Shown: positions 47,266-59,560, counted from the stretch's first letter. The stretch: 64,000 nucleotides of DNA from Nonomuraea deserti (GCF_004348685.1 NZ_SMKO01000012.1:1-64000), one strand, 5' to 3'. A program made the numbers and translations. Notes: generated by a model from the letters alone, not told the origin.

Positions 47266-49013
47266 TCAGACGCGGGTCCAGCGCTGGTTGGCTCCTCCGG
47301 TGCAGGTCCAGATGCGCGCCTTGGTGCCGTTGGCGGTGCCGCTGACGTCGAGGCACTTGTTCGCCCCGACGGCGGTGACGGTGCCGTCGGCGTTCAGGCG
47401 CCACTTCTGGTTGTCCTGGCCGTTGCAGTCCCAGATGATCACCGCGGTGCCGTCCGCCGTGCCCGCCCCGTTCACGTCCAGGCACCTGGTGCCGTAGACG
47501 CGCAGCTCACCGGCGCTGGTCGAGGTCCACTGCTGGTTCGCCTGGCCATGGCAGTCCCAGATCTGCGCCAGCGCGCCGTTGGCCTGCGAGGCGCCGTTGA
47601 CGTCCAGGCACCGGCTCGAGCCCACACCGCGCAGCGCGCTCGTGCCGCCCGGTGTGCCGGCCAGTTCCTTGATGCGGATGTTGCGGAAGTCCACGACGTC
47701 GCCGGCCCCGTGGTTCTGGATGCCGATGTGGCCCTGCTGGAGCGAGCGGACCGGATCGGTGTTGGTGAAGTCGTTGATTCTGCTGCCGTTCAGGAACACC
47801 TGCAGCCGCTCACCCTCCACCAGCAGCTCGTAGGTGTTCCACTGGCCCGGCGGGTTCAGCGCCGCGTCGCGGGCGGCGAGGTCGGCGGCTTGGAACCCGT
47901 AGATGGCCCCGGTCGTCTTGTCCGCGGTGTCGGTCGCGTCGATCTGCACCTCGTATCCGGTGTCGAGCGCCGTGTCGGGGTCGCCGGTGGCCGGGAACCC
48001 GACGATCACGCCGGAGTTGGAGTCGCCGGTCAGCTTCCAGTCGAGCTTGAGGGAGTAGGAGCGGAACTCTCTGGCGTTGTGCCACAACATGCCCATGCCG
48101 CCCTGGGAGGTCAGCGTGGCGTCGCTGTTGGCGAACGACCCCGGGCCGGCTTGCGACCAGCCCGTCGTCGAGCCGTTGTACAACGGCGTGTACCCGGTCT
48201 CCGGACGGCAGTCGGCGTTGGTGGCCCTGGCCGCGTACCGGATCCCGCCGAGCAGCAGCGTGCGGAAGTTCGGGTCGGCGTACGACTCCTGGGTGTGCCC
48301 CAGGCCGGTGTAGAACGCGCGGCCCGAGGACTGCGGGCGGCACCAGGTGATCGGGTGATCGCCCATGCCGCCGCCGCTGTAGCTGCCCTCGTCCAGGCTC
48401 TGCAGCACCCGGACGTTCGGGCGCGGGTTGGAGCGGTAGTTGTACCACTCGTCGGTACGTACCAGGTCCCTCCGAGGTGAGCGGTCGCGGCGTGCGCCCG
48501 GTCCTCGTTCCGTACGGTGGCCTGCTGGATCGCCGGGTGGTTGCTGAACCAGGCACCCATCAGCTGCCCGTAGTAGGGCCAGTCGTACTCCGTGTCCGCG
48601 GCCGCATGCACCCCGACGTAGCCGCCTCCGCCGTCCACATACGTCTGGAAGGCGGCCTGCTGGGTGTCGTTCAGCACGTCACCGGTCGTGTTGAGGAAGA
48701 CGACCGCCTGGTACTGGGCCAGGTTGGCCGCGCTGAAGGCGCCCGAGTCCTCCGTCGTGTCGACGGCGAAGTCGTTGGCGGTCCCCAGGTCGCGGATGGC
48801 CTGGATGCCGGTGGGGATCGAGTCGTGCCGGAACCCGGCCGTCTTGGAGAACACCAGCACCTTGAAGGCGGCGGCCTGGGCGGGGATGGCGGGGACCATC
48901 GTCGCGGCGGCGATGATCGCCACCACCGCCACGGACAGCCGTCGCAGCACGGAGGGCTTTCGGTCGCTCCCCGCGGTGCGCCCGGGCGCGGCGGGGGTCG
49001 GATGTCGCAGCAT
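47266..49013 (-). pseudogene. Secreted ThuA - DUF1080 - ricin-B protein, one-base frameshift
   Basis: From the ATG at 49013 (AAAGGGA upstream): Tat/Sec-like signal peptide ending AQAAA, ThuA domain (FKVLVFSKTAGFRHDSIPTG) to HAATAHLGGTWYV; then the frame breaks and the family continues in another frame as DEWYNYRSNPRPNVRVLQ. The switch is in GGTACGTACC near 48455-48462; the expected TWYRTDEW is restored by one extra base. The 1748-bp span plus one base gives exactly 583 codons. After ThuA come a DUF1080 (3-keto-disaccharide hydrolase) domain and the ricin-B lectin. Confidence 0.87.
47269..47640 (-). repeat. Ricin-B domain copy 2
   Basis: Near-identical lectin-coding segment; third lobe reads [14 protein letters not shown], two codons shorter than copies 1, 4 and 5 and like copy 3. 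Confidence 0.85.
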
Positions 49014-49024
49014 GCTTGTCCCTT

Positions 49025-51844
49025 TCAGAGGCGGGTCCAGCGCTGGTTGGTTCCTCCTGTGCAGGTCCAGATGCGCGCCTTGGTGCCGTTGGCGGTGCCG
49101 CTGACGTCGAGGCACTTGTTCGCCCCGACGGCGGTGATGCTGCCGTCGGGGTTGAGGCGCCACTTCTGGTTGTCCTGGCCGTTGCAGTCCCAGATGATCA
49201 CCGCGGTGCCGTCCGCCGTACCCGCCCCGTTCACATCCAGGCACCTGGTGCCGTAGACCCGCAGCTCGCCCGCACTGGTCGAGGTCCACTGCTGGTTCGC
49301 CTGGCCATGGCAGTCCCAGATCTGCGCCTGCGCGCCGTTGGCCTGCGAGGCGCCGTTGACGTCCAGGCACCGGCCCGACCCCACATCCTCCAACGCACTC
49401 GTGCTCCCCGAGGGCGGGGTGCCGGTGTCGAGGGTGAAGGCATCCACGTCGAACAGGTAACCCTGTCCGGTCGGGCCGCGGAAGACCAGATACAACGTCG
49501 TCGTGCCGGCCGGCGCGCCACTGAGGTTCGCCGAGACGTCGGTGAAGGTGTCCCAGCCGCCGGTGCTCGCCACGTCCGCCGTTCCCAGCAGCGTGCCTGT
49601 CACCGAGCCCGCCCGCACCTCGATCCTGCCGCCCGCGCCGGCCGAGGACACCCGGGCCGTGAAGCTCGTCGCGTTCGCCAGGTGGTACGGCTGGAAGGAG
49701 ATCCAGTCGCCGTCGTCGGTGAAGCCGACCGTTTTGCCGCCTTCCGCGGTGGCGTGCTCGGCCGTCTGGACGCCCTGCTGGGCGCCGAAGTGCTCCGCCT
49801 GCCGGTGCCGCGGCTGGAGCGTGCGGGCGCTGGTCGAGGTCAGGCCGCCCCTGTCGGTGTAGGAGGCCTCGAAGACGCCGTAGATGTTGGCCGCGGCGTC
49901 GTGCTCACCGTCGACCGGCACCGCGATGGAGCCCGAGCAGCCGGTAGTGGAGGTGATCTGGTGGCGGTGGCTGTCGTGGCCGAGGAAGTAGGCGACGGTG
50001 ACCCCGTCGCAGTCGATCGTGCCGTCCTCCGGGTCGCTGACGGTGACCTGGAAGGGCACGGTGTCTCCGAAGGAGAACAGTTGCCCTCCGGCAGGGGTGG
50101 TGAGGGTGACCGTCGGCGCGGTGTTGCCGACGGTCACGATCACGCTCGCCGTGCCGGTGAGACCCTGCGGATCCCGGACCGTGAGCGTCGCCGTGTAGGT
50201 GCCGTTCGTGGTGTAGGTCTTGCTCGGGTTCGCCGCCGTGGAGGTGGTGCCGTCGCCGAAGTCCCACGAGAAGGTCAGCGCGCCGCCCTCCGGATCCGAA
50301 CTGCCCGCCGAGGAGAAGTTCACCGCCAGCGGAGCCGGTCCGGACGTCTTGTCGGCGGACGCCTTGGCGATCGGGTTGCGGTCGGCGCTGCCGATGTACT
50401 CGATGCGGTAGAGCGCCTGGTTGTTGCTCCCGGTGCCGTAGTCGAGCACGTACAGGGCTCCGTCGGGGCCGAAGGCCATGTCCATCACCTGCGTCCCCGA
50501 CCAGGGGAACGCCGCGATCTCCCCGTACCCGCCGTCCGACCTGACCTCGATCGCCTTGATCCAGCGCCGGCCGTACTCACCGGCGAAGTACCGCCCGTCG
50601 AGCGACTGGGGGAACTTGACGGCCGAGTTCAGGTTGGGGTCGTAGCGGTAGACCGGGCCACCCATCGGTGACTCCGACCCGGAGCCGAACTCCGGCGGGC
50701 TTCCGGCGTCCCCCGCGTACCGGATCCAGGCCGGCTTCGCCGCGGGCAGCGTGGTCAGGCCGGTGTTGCGGAAGGAGTTGTTGGCGGGGCCGCCCGCGCA
50801 GTCGTACTTCGGACCGGTGCTGTTGGTGGCGAAGTTCCACTCGTTGTAGGTCTCGGTGGTGGTGTTCGTGCCCGTGCAGTACGGCCATCCGTAGTTGCCG
50901 GTGCCGGTGATGCGGTCGAACTCCACCTGCCCGCTGGGCCCGCGGCTGGAGCTGGTCACGCCCGCGTCGGGCCCGTAGTCGCCGAGGTAGACGACGCCGG
51001 TCGCCTTGTCCACGCTCATCCGGAACGGGTTGCGGAAGCCCATCGCGTAGATCTCCGGCCGGGTCTTCGCCGTTCCCGGCGGGAACAGGTTGCCGCTGGG
51101 GATCGTGTAGCTGCCGTCGGGCTGCGGTTTGATGCGCAGGAGCTTGCCGCGCAGGTCGTTGGTGTTGGCGGACGAGCGCTGGGCGTCGTACTGGGGGTTG
51201 CGGTTGGTCCGCTCGTCCAGCGGGGAGTAGCCGCTCGACTCGAACGGGTTGGTGTCGTCGCCGGTGGTCAGGTACAGGTTGCCGGCGGCGTCGAAGTCGA
51301 TGTCCCCGCCCACGTGACAGCACTGGCCACGGTCGTTCTGCACCCGCAGGACCACCTTCTCGCTGGTCAGGTCGAGGGTGTCGTCCGCCTTGAGGGTGAA
51401 GCGGGACAGGTACAGCTCGCCCTTCCACTGGTCGAACTGGGACTGCGTGCCGGTGCTCGGCGCGTCGCCGGTCGGCGTGCTCAGCCGCGGGGAGTAGTAG
51501 AGCCAGAGGTGCCGGTTGGAGGCGAAGCCGGGGTCGACCGCCACGCCCTGCAGGCCCTCCTCATCGTGGGTGTAGACGGTGAGCCTGCCGGCCACCGTCG
51601 TGTTGCCGTCGACATCGGTGACCCGGACCGTGCCGTCGCGCGCCGTGTGCACCACCGACCGGTTCGGCAGCACGGCCAGCGACATCGCCTCACCCAGTTC
51701 CGCGCCACCCGACGCGAGGGACACCTGCTGGTAGTCGGACGCCGGGATGTCGAGGGCGTTCGCAGGGGAGGCGTTGAGCGCGAGTGCTCCGGGAACGATG
51801 AGCGCCAGCGTAATCAGCAAGGTGAGCCACGGACGTCGGGACAT
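49025..51844 (-). CDS. Secreted PQQ sugar dehydrogenase - PKD - CBM6 - ricin-B protein
   Basis: 939 residues; AGGAGGGA precedes the ATG. Signal peptide (LITLALIVPGALALNA); GSDH beta-propeller (about 30-500, [34 protein letters not shown]); PKD domain (WDFGDGTTSTAANPSKTY); CBM6 module (HFGAQQGVQTAEHATAEGG); C-terminal ricin-B lectin. It carries the same modules as the gene at 31021 minus ThuA, and 11 bases downstream a separate ThuA protein follows. No PQQ biosynthesis genes are in the window. Confidence 0.9.
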   Translation of the reverse strand: MSRRPWLTLLITLALIVPGALALNASPANALDIPASDYQQVSLASGGAELGEAMSLAVLPNRSVVHTARDGTVRVTDVDGNTTVAGRLTVYTHDEEGLQGVAVDPGFASNRHLWLYYSPRLSTPTGDAPSTGTQSQFDQWKGELYLSRFTLKADDTLDLTSEKVVLRVQNDRGQCCHVGGDIDFDAAGNLYLTTGDDTNPFESSGYSPLDERTNRNPQYDAQRSSANTNDLRGKLLRIKPQPDGSYTIPSGNLFPPGTAKTRPEIYAMGFRNPFRMSVDKATGVVYLGDYGPDAGVTSSSRGPSGQVEFDRITGTGNYGWPYCTGTNTTTETYNEWNFATNSTGPKYDCAGGPANNSFRNTGLTTLPAAKPAWIRYAGDAGSPPEFGSGSESPMGGPVYRYDPNLNSAVKFPQSLDGRYFAGEYGRRWIKAIEVRSDGGYGEIAAFPWSGTQVMDMAFGPDGALYVLDYGTGSNNQALYRIEYIGSADRNPIAKASADKTSGPAPLAVNFSSAGSSDPEGGALTFSWDFGDGTTSTAANPSKTYTTNGTYTATLTVRDPQGLTGTASVIVTVGNTAPTVTLTTPAGGQLFSFGDTVPFQVTVSDPEDGTIDCDGVTVAYFLGHDSHRHQITSTTGCSGSIAVPVDGEHDAAANIYGVFEASYTDRGGLTSTSARTLQPRHRQAEHFGAQQGVQTAEHATAEGGKTVGFTDDGDWISFQPYHLANATSFTARVSSAGAGGRIEVRAGSVTGTLLGTADVASTGGWDTFTDVSANLSGAPAGTTTLYLVFRGPTGQGYLFDVDAFTLDTGTPPSGSTSALEDVGSGRCLDVNGASQANGAQAQIWDCHGQANQQWTSTSAGELRVYGTRCLDVNGAGTADGTAVIIWDCNGQDNQKWRLNPDGSITAVGANKCLDVSGTANGTKARIWTCTGGTNQRWTRL
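49028..49400 (-). repeat. Ricin-B domain copy 3
   Basis: Near-identical lectin-coding segment, closest to copy 2 in the third lobe ([14 protein letters not shown]). Confidence 0.85.
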
Positions 51845-51965
51845 GAGTGTTCCCTCCTGCAGCAGGAAGACCGGTCAGGGCGAGGCGCCCGGGATTCTGC
51901 TCCGTGGCTGGAGGAGTGCTCCCTCCGGCCACGTCGGGAGACGAGGATCGTCGTCAGGCGAACGG

Positions 51966-54395
<2,430 letters not shown>

Positions 54396-54487
54396 TCAGA
54401 CAGGTGACGCCTTTGCGGGGTGGAGCGGACGGGGACCGCCGGCCTCGCTCCTAATTACCTTCGGATCAGGGATACCCGTCAAGCCCT

Positions 54488-54499
54488 TAAGCCTGCTCA
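54488..54499. promoter_or_regulatory. Candidate operator (site D) TAAGC-CT-GCTCA
   Basis: One mismatch from the shared palindrome, followed by T, in the divergent region between the beta-helix gene and the FadR-type regulator. The region 54348-54702 holds no gene. Confidence 0.55.
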
Positions 54500-54702
54500 T
54501 TTCTCGGTTCGCGCACCGAGCGCATGGCCATGGTGAGCTGATTCATGCCTTCATCAGCAGCAACACCTGCGACCACGCACATCAGCCACCGCAAATCTCG
54601 AATGAACCGTTCATATGTGTCGTACTCATCGGACAACACTCGTGGCGGAGAGGGTCGGCTCATCAGTCATACTTTTGCAGGGAACGGCAAGGAGGAAGCA
54701 CG

Positions 54703-55443
54703 GTGACCGACACCCCGCGCGAGAGCGGATACCGGCCGGGTTACGAGGTAGCCGCCGAGCAGGTGCTGGAATTGATCGTCGAACTCGGCCTGCGTCCGGG
54801 CGACCGCATGCCGACCGAGAACGAGCTGGCCCGGCAACTGGGCACCAGCCGCACCGTGGTGCGCGAGGCGGTGAAGATACTCTCCGCGCTCGGCCGGGTA
54901 CGCGCCCAGAAGGGCCGCGGCCTGTACGTGGCCGACGACGAGGGGATGCTGGGCACCGGGCGCTGGGGGTCCTTCTTCCTCCCGACCGACCTCGACCACG
55001 TTTACATGCTGTTCGAGTTTCGCCGGGCGCAGGAGACGGAGACCAGCCGGCTGGCCGCCCGCCGCGCCACCCCTGCCGAGCTGCGGGCCATCGAAGATGG
55101 CGCCGGCGTGTGCCGCCACGGCTTCGAGACCGGACGCGAGGAGCTGTTCAACGAGGGCGACGACGCCTTCCACACCGCCATCGCCACGGCCTCGCACAAC
55201 ATGTTCCTTCAGGTCGCCGTGCGGGAGGCCCGCAGGCTGCAGGCGCAGTCGAGCCTCATCGGCCTGCGCGGCTCGGTGGGCGGGCACGCCGCCAAGGCCG
55301 TCGAAGAGCACGACGCCATCTACCAGGCCATCCGCGCCGGCGATCCCGAAGCGGCCGCCCAGGCCGCGGCCACGCACATCGACAACACCCTCGACGACTA
55401 CCGCAGGGAGATCCAGCAGCGCCTCTTCTTCTCGTCCCACTGA
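54703..55443 (+). CDS. FadR-subfamily GntR transcriptional regulator
   Basis: 246 residues from the GTG at 54703 (AAGGAGG upstream). N-terminal winged helix (MPTENELARQLGTSRTVVRE, QKGRGLYV) and C-terminal FCD ligand domain (NEGDDAFHTAIATASHN, EEHDAIYQAIRAGDPEAA) with likely metal-binding Asp/His. Such proteins sense sugar acids or keto-sugars. It is the only regulator inside the 31-57 kb locus, so it is the best candidate to bind the shared palindromes. Confidence 0.9.
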   Translation: MTDTPRESGYRPGYEVAAEQVLELIVELGLRPGDRMPTENELARQLGTSRTVVREAVKILSALGRVRAQKGRGLYVADDEGMLGTGRWGSFFLPTDLDHVYMLFEFRRAQETETSRLAARRATPAELRAIEDGAGVCRHGFETGREELFNEGDDAFHTAIATASHNMFLQVAVREARRLQAQSSLIGLRGSVGGHAAKAVEEHDAIYQAIRAGDPEAAAQAAATHIDNTLDDYRREIQQRLFFSSH

Positions 55444-55449
55444 GGCGGC

Positions 55450-55471
55450 CGGCCCGGACTGGTCCGGGCCG
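55450..55471 (+). terminator. Terminator after the FadR-type gene
   Basis: CGGCCCGGA...TCCGGGCCG, 9-bp stem with 4-base loop, 7 bases after the stop. A second 8-bp hairpin lies at 55648-55671. Confidence 0.65.
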
Positions 55472-55780
55472 CGCGCGACCGGCGAGACATGGCCAGGCAA
55501 GCCGAGGCGACCGGGCAGGCGCGGCCGCTGTCGAATGCGTACCAGCCGGCTCTCCCGCCCCCGAACACTCGGAACGATGTGAAAGTTTCATCGCGACAGA
55601 TCGGCGGTGGGCGCGGCCGCCTGTCCTGGTCAGGCGGAAGGGCGAACGAGGGCTCCCGGGCGAGAGCCCTCAACGTCGAGCGGGCCGGCCCTTGACAGGT
55701 CCTGTCACGTCCATATTTGCTCCTCTACACCATCCCCGTCAGCCGCCCGAAAGAAGGAGAAGCAATTACGGCGGCGCTTA

Positions 55781-55792
55781 GTTAGCGCTAAC
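55781..55792. promoter_or_regulatory. LacI-type operator GTTAGCGCTAAC
   Basis: Perfect 12-bp palindrome with the central CG typical of LacI-family sites, about 195 bases upstream of the secreted esterase. It differs from the TAAGC sites, so this gene may answer to another sugar regulator. The rest of 55472-55986 shows no gene. Confidence 0.6.
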
Positions 55793-55986
55793 ACCATGAA
55801 ATCCAGGCCCATCGGCGAATGCGCGCCGGTGTCGGCGGTTCCCGATCGGCCGAAAATGGCGCGCGCCCGGTCGGTCCGGTATCACCGAATAAAAGAGCAG
55901 AAACTCCGGCCGCCCACGCCCTCAAGGTGACAGCAGCGGCTTCCTTTCACGTGTGTCACCACGAGAAGAGCAAAGGAATGTGCGTG

Positions 55987-57318
55987 ATGTCGAGGATCAG
56001 GTTACTCTTCACAGCTGTCGCGTCGGCCGCACTGCTCATCGTTCCGGCCACGGGACAGGCCGCACTGGGCGACAGCGCGGCCCCATCGCCCGCGGACCAG
56101 AGCGCCCTCGCGCCCACCGCGGGATGCGGCGGAACCCCGACGCTGACCAGCGGAACTCATTCGATCACCACGAGCGGCAAGAATCGCAACTACATCCTGA
56201 GAATTCCGGACAACTACAACAACACGACCCCCTACCGGTTGATCTTTGGATTTCACTGGAACGGCGGCACCGCAGGCGATGTCGACTCGGGCGGAACCAG
56301 TGGCTATCCGTGGTCCTACTACGGGCTCAGAGCGTTGTCGGACAACACCGCGATCTTCGTCGCGCCCCAGGGCTTGAACAACGGCTGGGCCAACTCGGGC
56401 GGCGAGGACGTCACCTTCGTCGACGACATGATCCGGGAGATCGAGGCGGACCTCTGTGTGGACACCGCACAACGCTTCGCCCTGGGCTTCAGCTACGGCG
56501 GCGGCATGAGCTACGCGCTCGCGTGCGCCCGGGCGACGGTCTTCCGCGCGGTGGCGGTTTACGCCGGCGCGCAGCTCAGCGGGTGCAGCGGCGGCACGGA
56601 GCCCGTCGCGTACATCGGCCTGCACGGCCTGAGGGATCCGGTGCTCAACATCTCCGCGGGCCGGTCGCTCCGTGACAGGTTCGTCAGGAACAACGGTTGC
56701 ACGCCCCAGAGCCCGCCGGAGCCCGCGCAGGGCAGCCTGACGCACATCGTCACCTACTACTCGGGATGCCGGACCGGGTATCCGGTCGCGTGGGCGGCGT
56801 TCGACGCGGGCCACACCCCCGGTCCCGTGGATGGGAGGCCTGGCGACTTCGAACCCGGCGAGAACTCCTGGACCAGACCAGTGGTCTGGGAGTTCTTCAC
56901 GCAGTTGGGAGGCGGCGACCCGAATCCGCCGGACACGGGCGCGCTGCGGGGTGCGGGGTCGGGCCGGTGCCTGGACGTCAACGGCGCCTCGCAGGCCAAC
57001 GGCGCGCTGGCGCAGATCTGGGACTGCAACGGGCAGGCGAACCAGCAGTGGACCTCGACCAGCGCCGGTGAGCTGCGCGTCTACGGCACCAAGTGCCTGG
57101 ACGTGAACGGGGCGGGCACGGCGGACGGCACCGCGGTGATCATCTGGGACTGCAACGGCCAGGACAACCAGAAGTGGCGCCTGAACGCCGACGGCAGCAT
57201 CACCGCCGTCGGGGCGAACAAGTGCCTCGACGTCAGCGGCGCCGGCACCGCCAACGGCACCAGGCTGCAGATCTGGAGCTGCCACGGCGGCGCCAACCAG
57301 CAGTGGACCCGCGCCTGA
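55987..57318 (+). CDS. Secreted PHB-depolymerase/feruloyl-esterase-like protein with ricin-B lectin
   Basis: 443 residues from the ATG at 55987 (AAAGGA upstream; ATG at 55978 also in frame). Signal peptide (LLFTAVASAALLIVPATG); LpqC-type esterase domain with oxyanion region IFGFHWNGG, nucleophile GFSYGGGMS and His in DAGHTPGP; then the ricin-B domain. It likely removes acyl or phenolic esters from polysaccharide, helping the other secreted enzymes. Confidence 0.88.
   Translation: MSRIRLLFTAVASAALLIVPATGQAALGDSAAPSPADQSALAPTAGCGGTPTLTSGTHSITTSGKNRNYILRIPDNYNNTTPYRLIFGFHWNGGTAGDVDSGGTSGYPWSYYGLRALSDNTAIFVAPQGLNNGWANSGGEDVTFVDDMIREIEADLCVDTAQRFALGFSYGGGMSYALACARATVFRAVAVYAGAQLSGCSGGTEPVAYIGLHGLRDPVLNISAGRSLRDRFVRNNGCTPQSPPEPAQGSLTHIVTYYSGCRTGYPVAWAAFDAGHTPGPVDGRPGDFEPGENSWTRPVVWEFFTQLGGGDPNPPDTGALRGAGSGRCLDVNGASQANGALAQIWDCNGQANQQWTSTSAGELRVYGTKCLDVNGAGTADGTAVIIWDCNGQDNQKWRLNADGSITAVGANKCLDVSGAGTANGTRLQIWSCHGGANQQWTRA
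56941..57315 (+). repeat. Ricin-B domain copy 5
   Basis: Same lectin-coding segment on the opposite strand from copies 1-4; the last lobe diverges (RLQIWSCHGGANQQW). Confidence 0.85.
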
Positions 57319-57434
57319 CAACCTGCGACGGCCGGCCGCGCGCCATGGCCGCACGCGGGCGAGGCTTCCGGCGGCGGTCTGCCCTTTCCGCCCCATGATG
57401 ATGAAGATCGACCGTGGGAGAACAGGAGTGAGTC

Positions 57435-57998
57435 ATGGCCCGAGTGCTTGTTCTGACCGGCGATGCGGCGGAAGAGCTGGACTCCATGTACCCCGTCTTC
57501 CGCCTCCGGGAAGGGGGCCATGAGGCGATCGTGGCCGCCCCCACCACGCGTGCGGTGAAGCTGGTGGTCCACGACTTCGAGCCGGGCTGGGACGCCTACA
57601 CCGAGAGGCCCGGCCATCAGTTGCCGGTGGATCTCGCATTCGCCGACGTGCGCCCCGAGGACTACCAGGCGCTGGTGATCCCGGGCGGCCGCGCGCCGGA
57701 GTACATCCGCACCGATCCCGACGTCGCCCGCATCGTGCACCACTTCTTCGAGCGCGGCCTGCCGGTGGGCACGATCTGCCACGGCCCCCAGGTGCCGGCC
57801 GCGCTCGGCCTGCTGCGCGGCCGTACCACGGCGGCGTTCCCGCCGCTGAGGGCCGACATGGAAATGGCTGGTGCGACCTTCGTGGACGCCCCCGACGTGG
57901 TGGACGGCGCAATGGTCTCCTGCCGTGGCTGGCCGGACCTGCCTGAGTGGTCACGTGCCTTCATGCGCGTGCTGGGGGGCGCGAACGTGTCGTTGTAG
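57435..57998 (+). CDS. DJ-1/PfpI-family protein
   Basis: 187 residues. The nucleophile cysteine sits in GTICHGPQ, with VIPGGRAPEY providing the acid/oxyanion part. May be a protease-like, glyoxalase or chaperone member. AGGAG precedes the ATG. Confidence 0.88.
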   Translation: MARVLVLTGDAAEELDSMYPVFRLREGGHEAIVAAPTTRAVKLVVHDFEPGWDAYTERPGHQLPVDLAFADVRPEDYQALVIPGGRAPEYIRTDPDVARIVHHFFERGLPVGTICHGPQVPAALGLLRGRTTAAFPPLRADMEMAGATFVDAPDVVDGAMVSCRGWPDLPEWSRAFMRVLGGANVSL

Positions 57999-58030
57999 GT
58001 CGATACGCCCTGTCCGGCACGGGCATCGAC
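57999..58030 (+). terminator. Possible terminator after the DJ-1 gene
   Basis: GTCGAT/ATCGAC and GCCC/GGGC arms form a 10-bp stem with a two-base bulge and a 10-base loop, starting right after the stop. Confidence 0.45.
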
Positions 58031-58117
58031 GCGGCGGGGTGACGACCACGGGCGTGCCGCTGGATGTGCACTCTCCTGCTGGACGGTCGCGGCATTGCGG
58101 GGGCCTCGTGGTGTGGT

Positions 58118-58320
58118 TCAGGTCATCGCCCGGGCTCGTTCGAGTGTGGGGACACCGACGTCGAAGGTCAGCAGGGCGAGGCTGAGGAAGAAGGTGGCCT
58201 CGCGCCGCTGACGAGGGAGCCGATGGTCCGCCACAGTTTCGTGAAGCCCTGCGCCTTGCCCGCCGCGATGCCGACGGCGACCTCGAAGATGACGGCGATG
58301 CCCAGGTGGAGCCAGCTCAT
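58118..58320 (-). pseudogene. Truncated, frameshifted small multidrug resistance (SMR) pump
   Basis: From the ATG at 58320 the frame reads MSWLHLGIAVIFEVAVGIAA and GFTKLWRTIGSLVSG, the first helix of an SMR protein with its conserved Glu (FEV). It then shifts frame near 58200-58207; the other frame continues ATFFLSLALLTFDVGVPT and ends at 58118. About 67 codons remain versus about 105 normally. Coupled by ATGA to the deaminase gene, so the operon once co-made a pump. Confidence 0.75.
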
Positions 58321-58847
58321 GAAGGTGTTCCTTTCGATTCACTTTCCGGACGCGCGGGCGCGTTCCCGGCAGGGATGTCGGTGTCCAGGTAGCGGGTGAA
58401 CGGCTCGTCGCCGCGCGCGACGGGCAACGGGCGCAGCAGTTCGGCCCGGTGCTCATCGGTGATGCCGAACGCTGGATAGCTGGCCCGGTAGTCGAAGCCG
58501 AAGGCGGCGACCTCATCGCGATCGACAGCAACGTAGATCGCCTCAACGCCGCGGTCGACCGCGTACCGGTAGCACAGCCCGCACGGCTCCCCGGTAGCCA
58601 GCAGCACAGCGCCGGTCAGGGTGTCGAGACCGTGGGTGGTCATGGCGTCGCGCATCGCGACGACCTCGGCGTGCGCGGTGGGGTCGCCGGTCTCCCTGAC
58701 CCGGTTGACTCCGAACCCCGAGATCACCTCCCCGTCGGCCGCCACGAGGACGCCGACGAAGGGCAGCCCACCGGCCGCAACGTGGGTGATGCAGGCCTCG
58801 ACAGCCAGGTCCATGACCGCTCTCAGGTCTGATGCGGGCACGATCAT
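58317..58847 (-). CDS. Cytidine/deoxycytidylate-type nucleoside deaminase
   Basis: 176 residues. Zinc and proton-shuttle motifs TAHAEVVAM and GEPCGLCY identify a cytidine-deaminase-like fold of the guanine-deaminase/TadA branch. GGAGGA precedes the ATG, which overlaps the DsbA-like stop. Substrate not deducible. Confidence 0.87.
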   Translation of the reverse strand: MIVPASDLRAVMDLAVEACITHVAAGGLPFVGVLVAADGEVISGFGVNRVRETGDPTAHAEVVAMRDAMTTHGLDTLTGAVLLATGEPCGLCYRYAVDRGVEAIYVAVDRDEVAAFGFDYRASYPAFGITDEHRAELLRPLPVARGDEPFTRYLDTDIPAGNAPARPESESKGTPS

Positions 58848-59479
58848 GACCGGTCCTCCGCCCGCGGAGCGCGGGGTCCTGCCTCCTGCGCGGCGAGCTG
58901 GTCAACGACCTTCATCAACCGGGTCGCCGACGGTACCCCACGCAGGACGTGCCCCCCGATGACGACACTGGGCACCGCGTCGATCCCGACGACGTTCACG
59001 GCATACTCCTGATCTTCACGCTGGCGAATCCGGCGCTCCTCGCTGTGGAGTGCCTGTCGGGCCTCAGCGCGGTCGAGGCCGACCGAGGTGGCGACGTCTA
59101 TGATCACTTCGTCCTCACCGATGTTCCGGTCCTCCTGGAAGAAGGCCTGGAACATCGCCTCGGTGTAGGCCTCGGCTCTGCCCCGTTCCCGGGCGAGCTG
59201 CAGCACCATGAACGCCTTCGCGGTACGGGGCTGCGGCGAGACCGAGGGCAGCGTCATCGGCACGCCGACACGCTCTGCCATCGGGTACACCGCGTCCTTC
59301 CACACCCGCGGCAGGTACTCGTCTTCCGGCCGCAAGGTGGGCACCGGGTCAGGGCGCAGCTCGAACGGGCGAATCGTCACCTCCACATCGCGCTCGCGCC
59401 TGAGCTCTTCGATCGCTGGCTCGACGAGGAAGCAGAAGGGGCAGACGTAGTCGACGAACACATCGACCTGGGTGGTCAT
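58844..59479 (-). CDS. DsbA/FrnE-family thiol oxidoreductase
   Basis: 211 residues, thioredoxin fold with VDYVCPFCF (CxxC) and a helical insert; VDAVPSV-type cis-Pro segment reads GIDAVPSVVIGG. No signal peptide, so cytosolic, like FrnE of actinomycetes. AAAGGA precedes the ATG. First gene of the MarR-controlled operon. Confidence 0.88.
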   Translation of the reverse strand: MTTQVDVFVDYVCPFCFLVEPAIEELRRERDVEVTIRPFELRPDPVPTLRPEDEYLPRVWKDAVYPMAERVGVPMTLPSVSPQPRTAKAFMVLQLARERGRAEAYTEAMFQAFFQEDRNIGEDEVIIDVATSVGLDRAEARQALHSEERRIRQREDQEYAVNVVGIDAVPSVVIGGHVLRGVPSATRLMKVVDQLAAQEAGPRAPRAEDRS

Positions 59480-59501
59480 GGCACGATCCTTTCTCAGTTG
59501 A

Positions 59502-59515
59502 TGCCTGTACATGCA
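59502..59515. promoter_or_regulatory. Candidate MarR operator TGCCTGTACATGCA
   Basis: 14-bp near-palindrome (six of seven base pairs), 23 bases upstream of the DsbA-like start; it differs by two bases from the site at 60030. Confidence 0.6.
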
Positions 59516-59560
59516 GATATATGCGCAAAGAGCAGGACGTCGCAGTTCTGCTCTGCGGCG

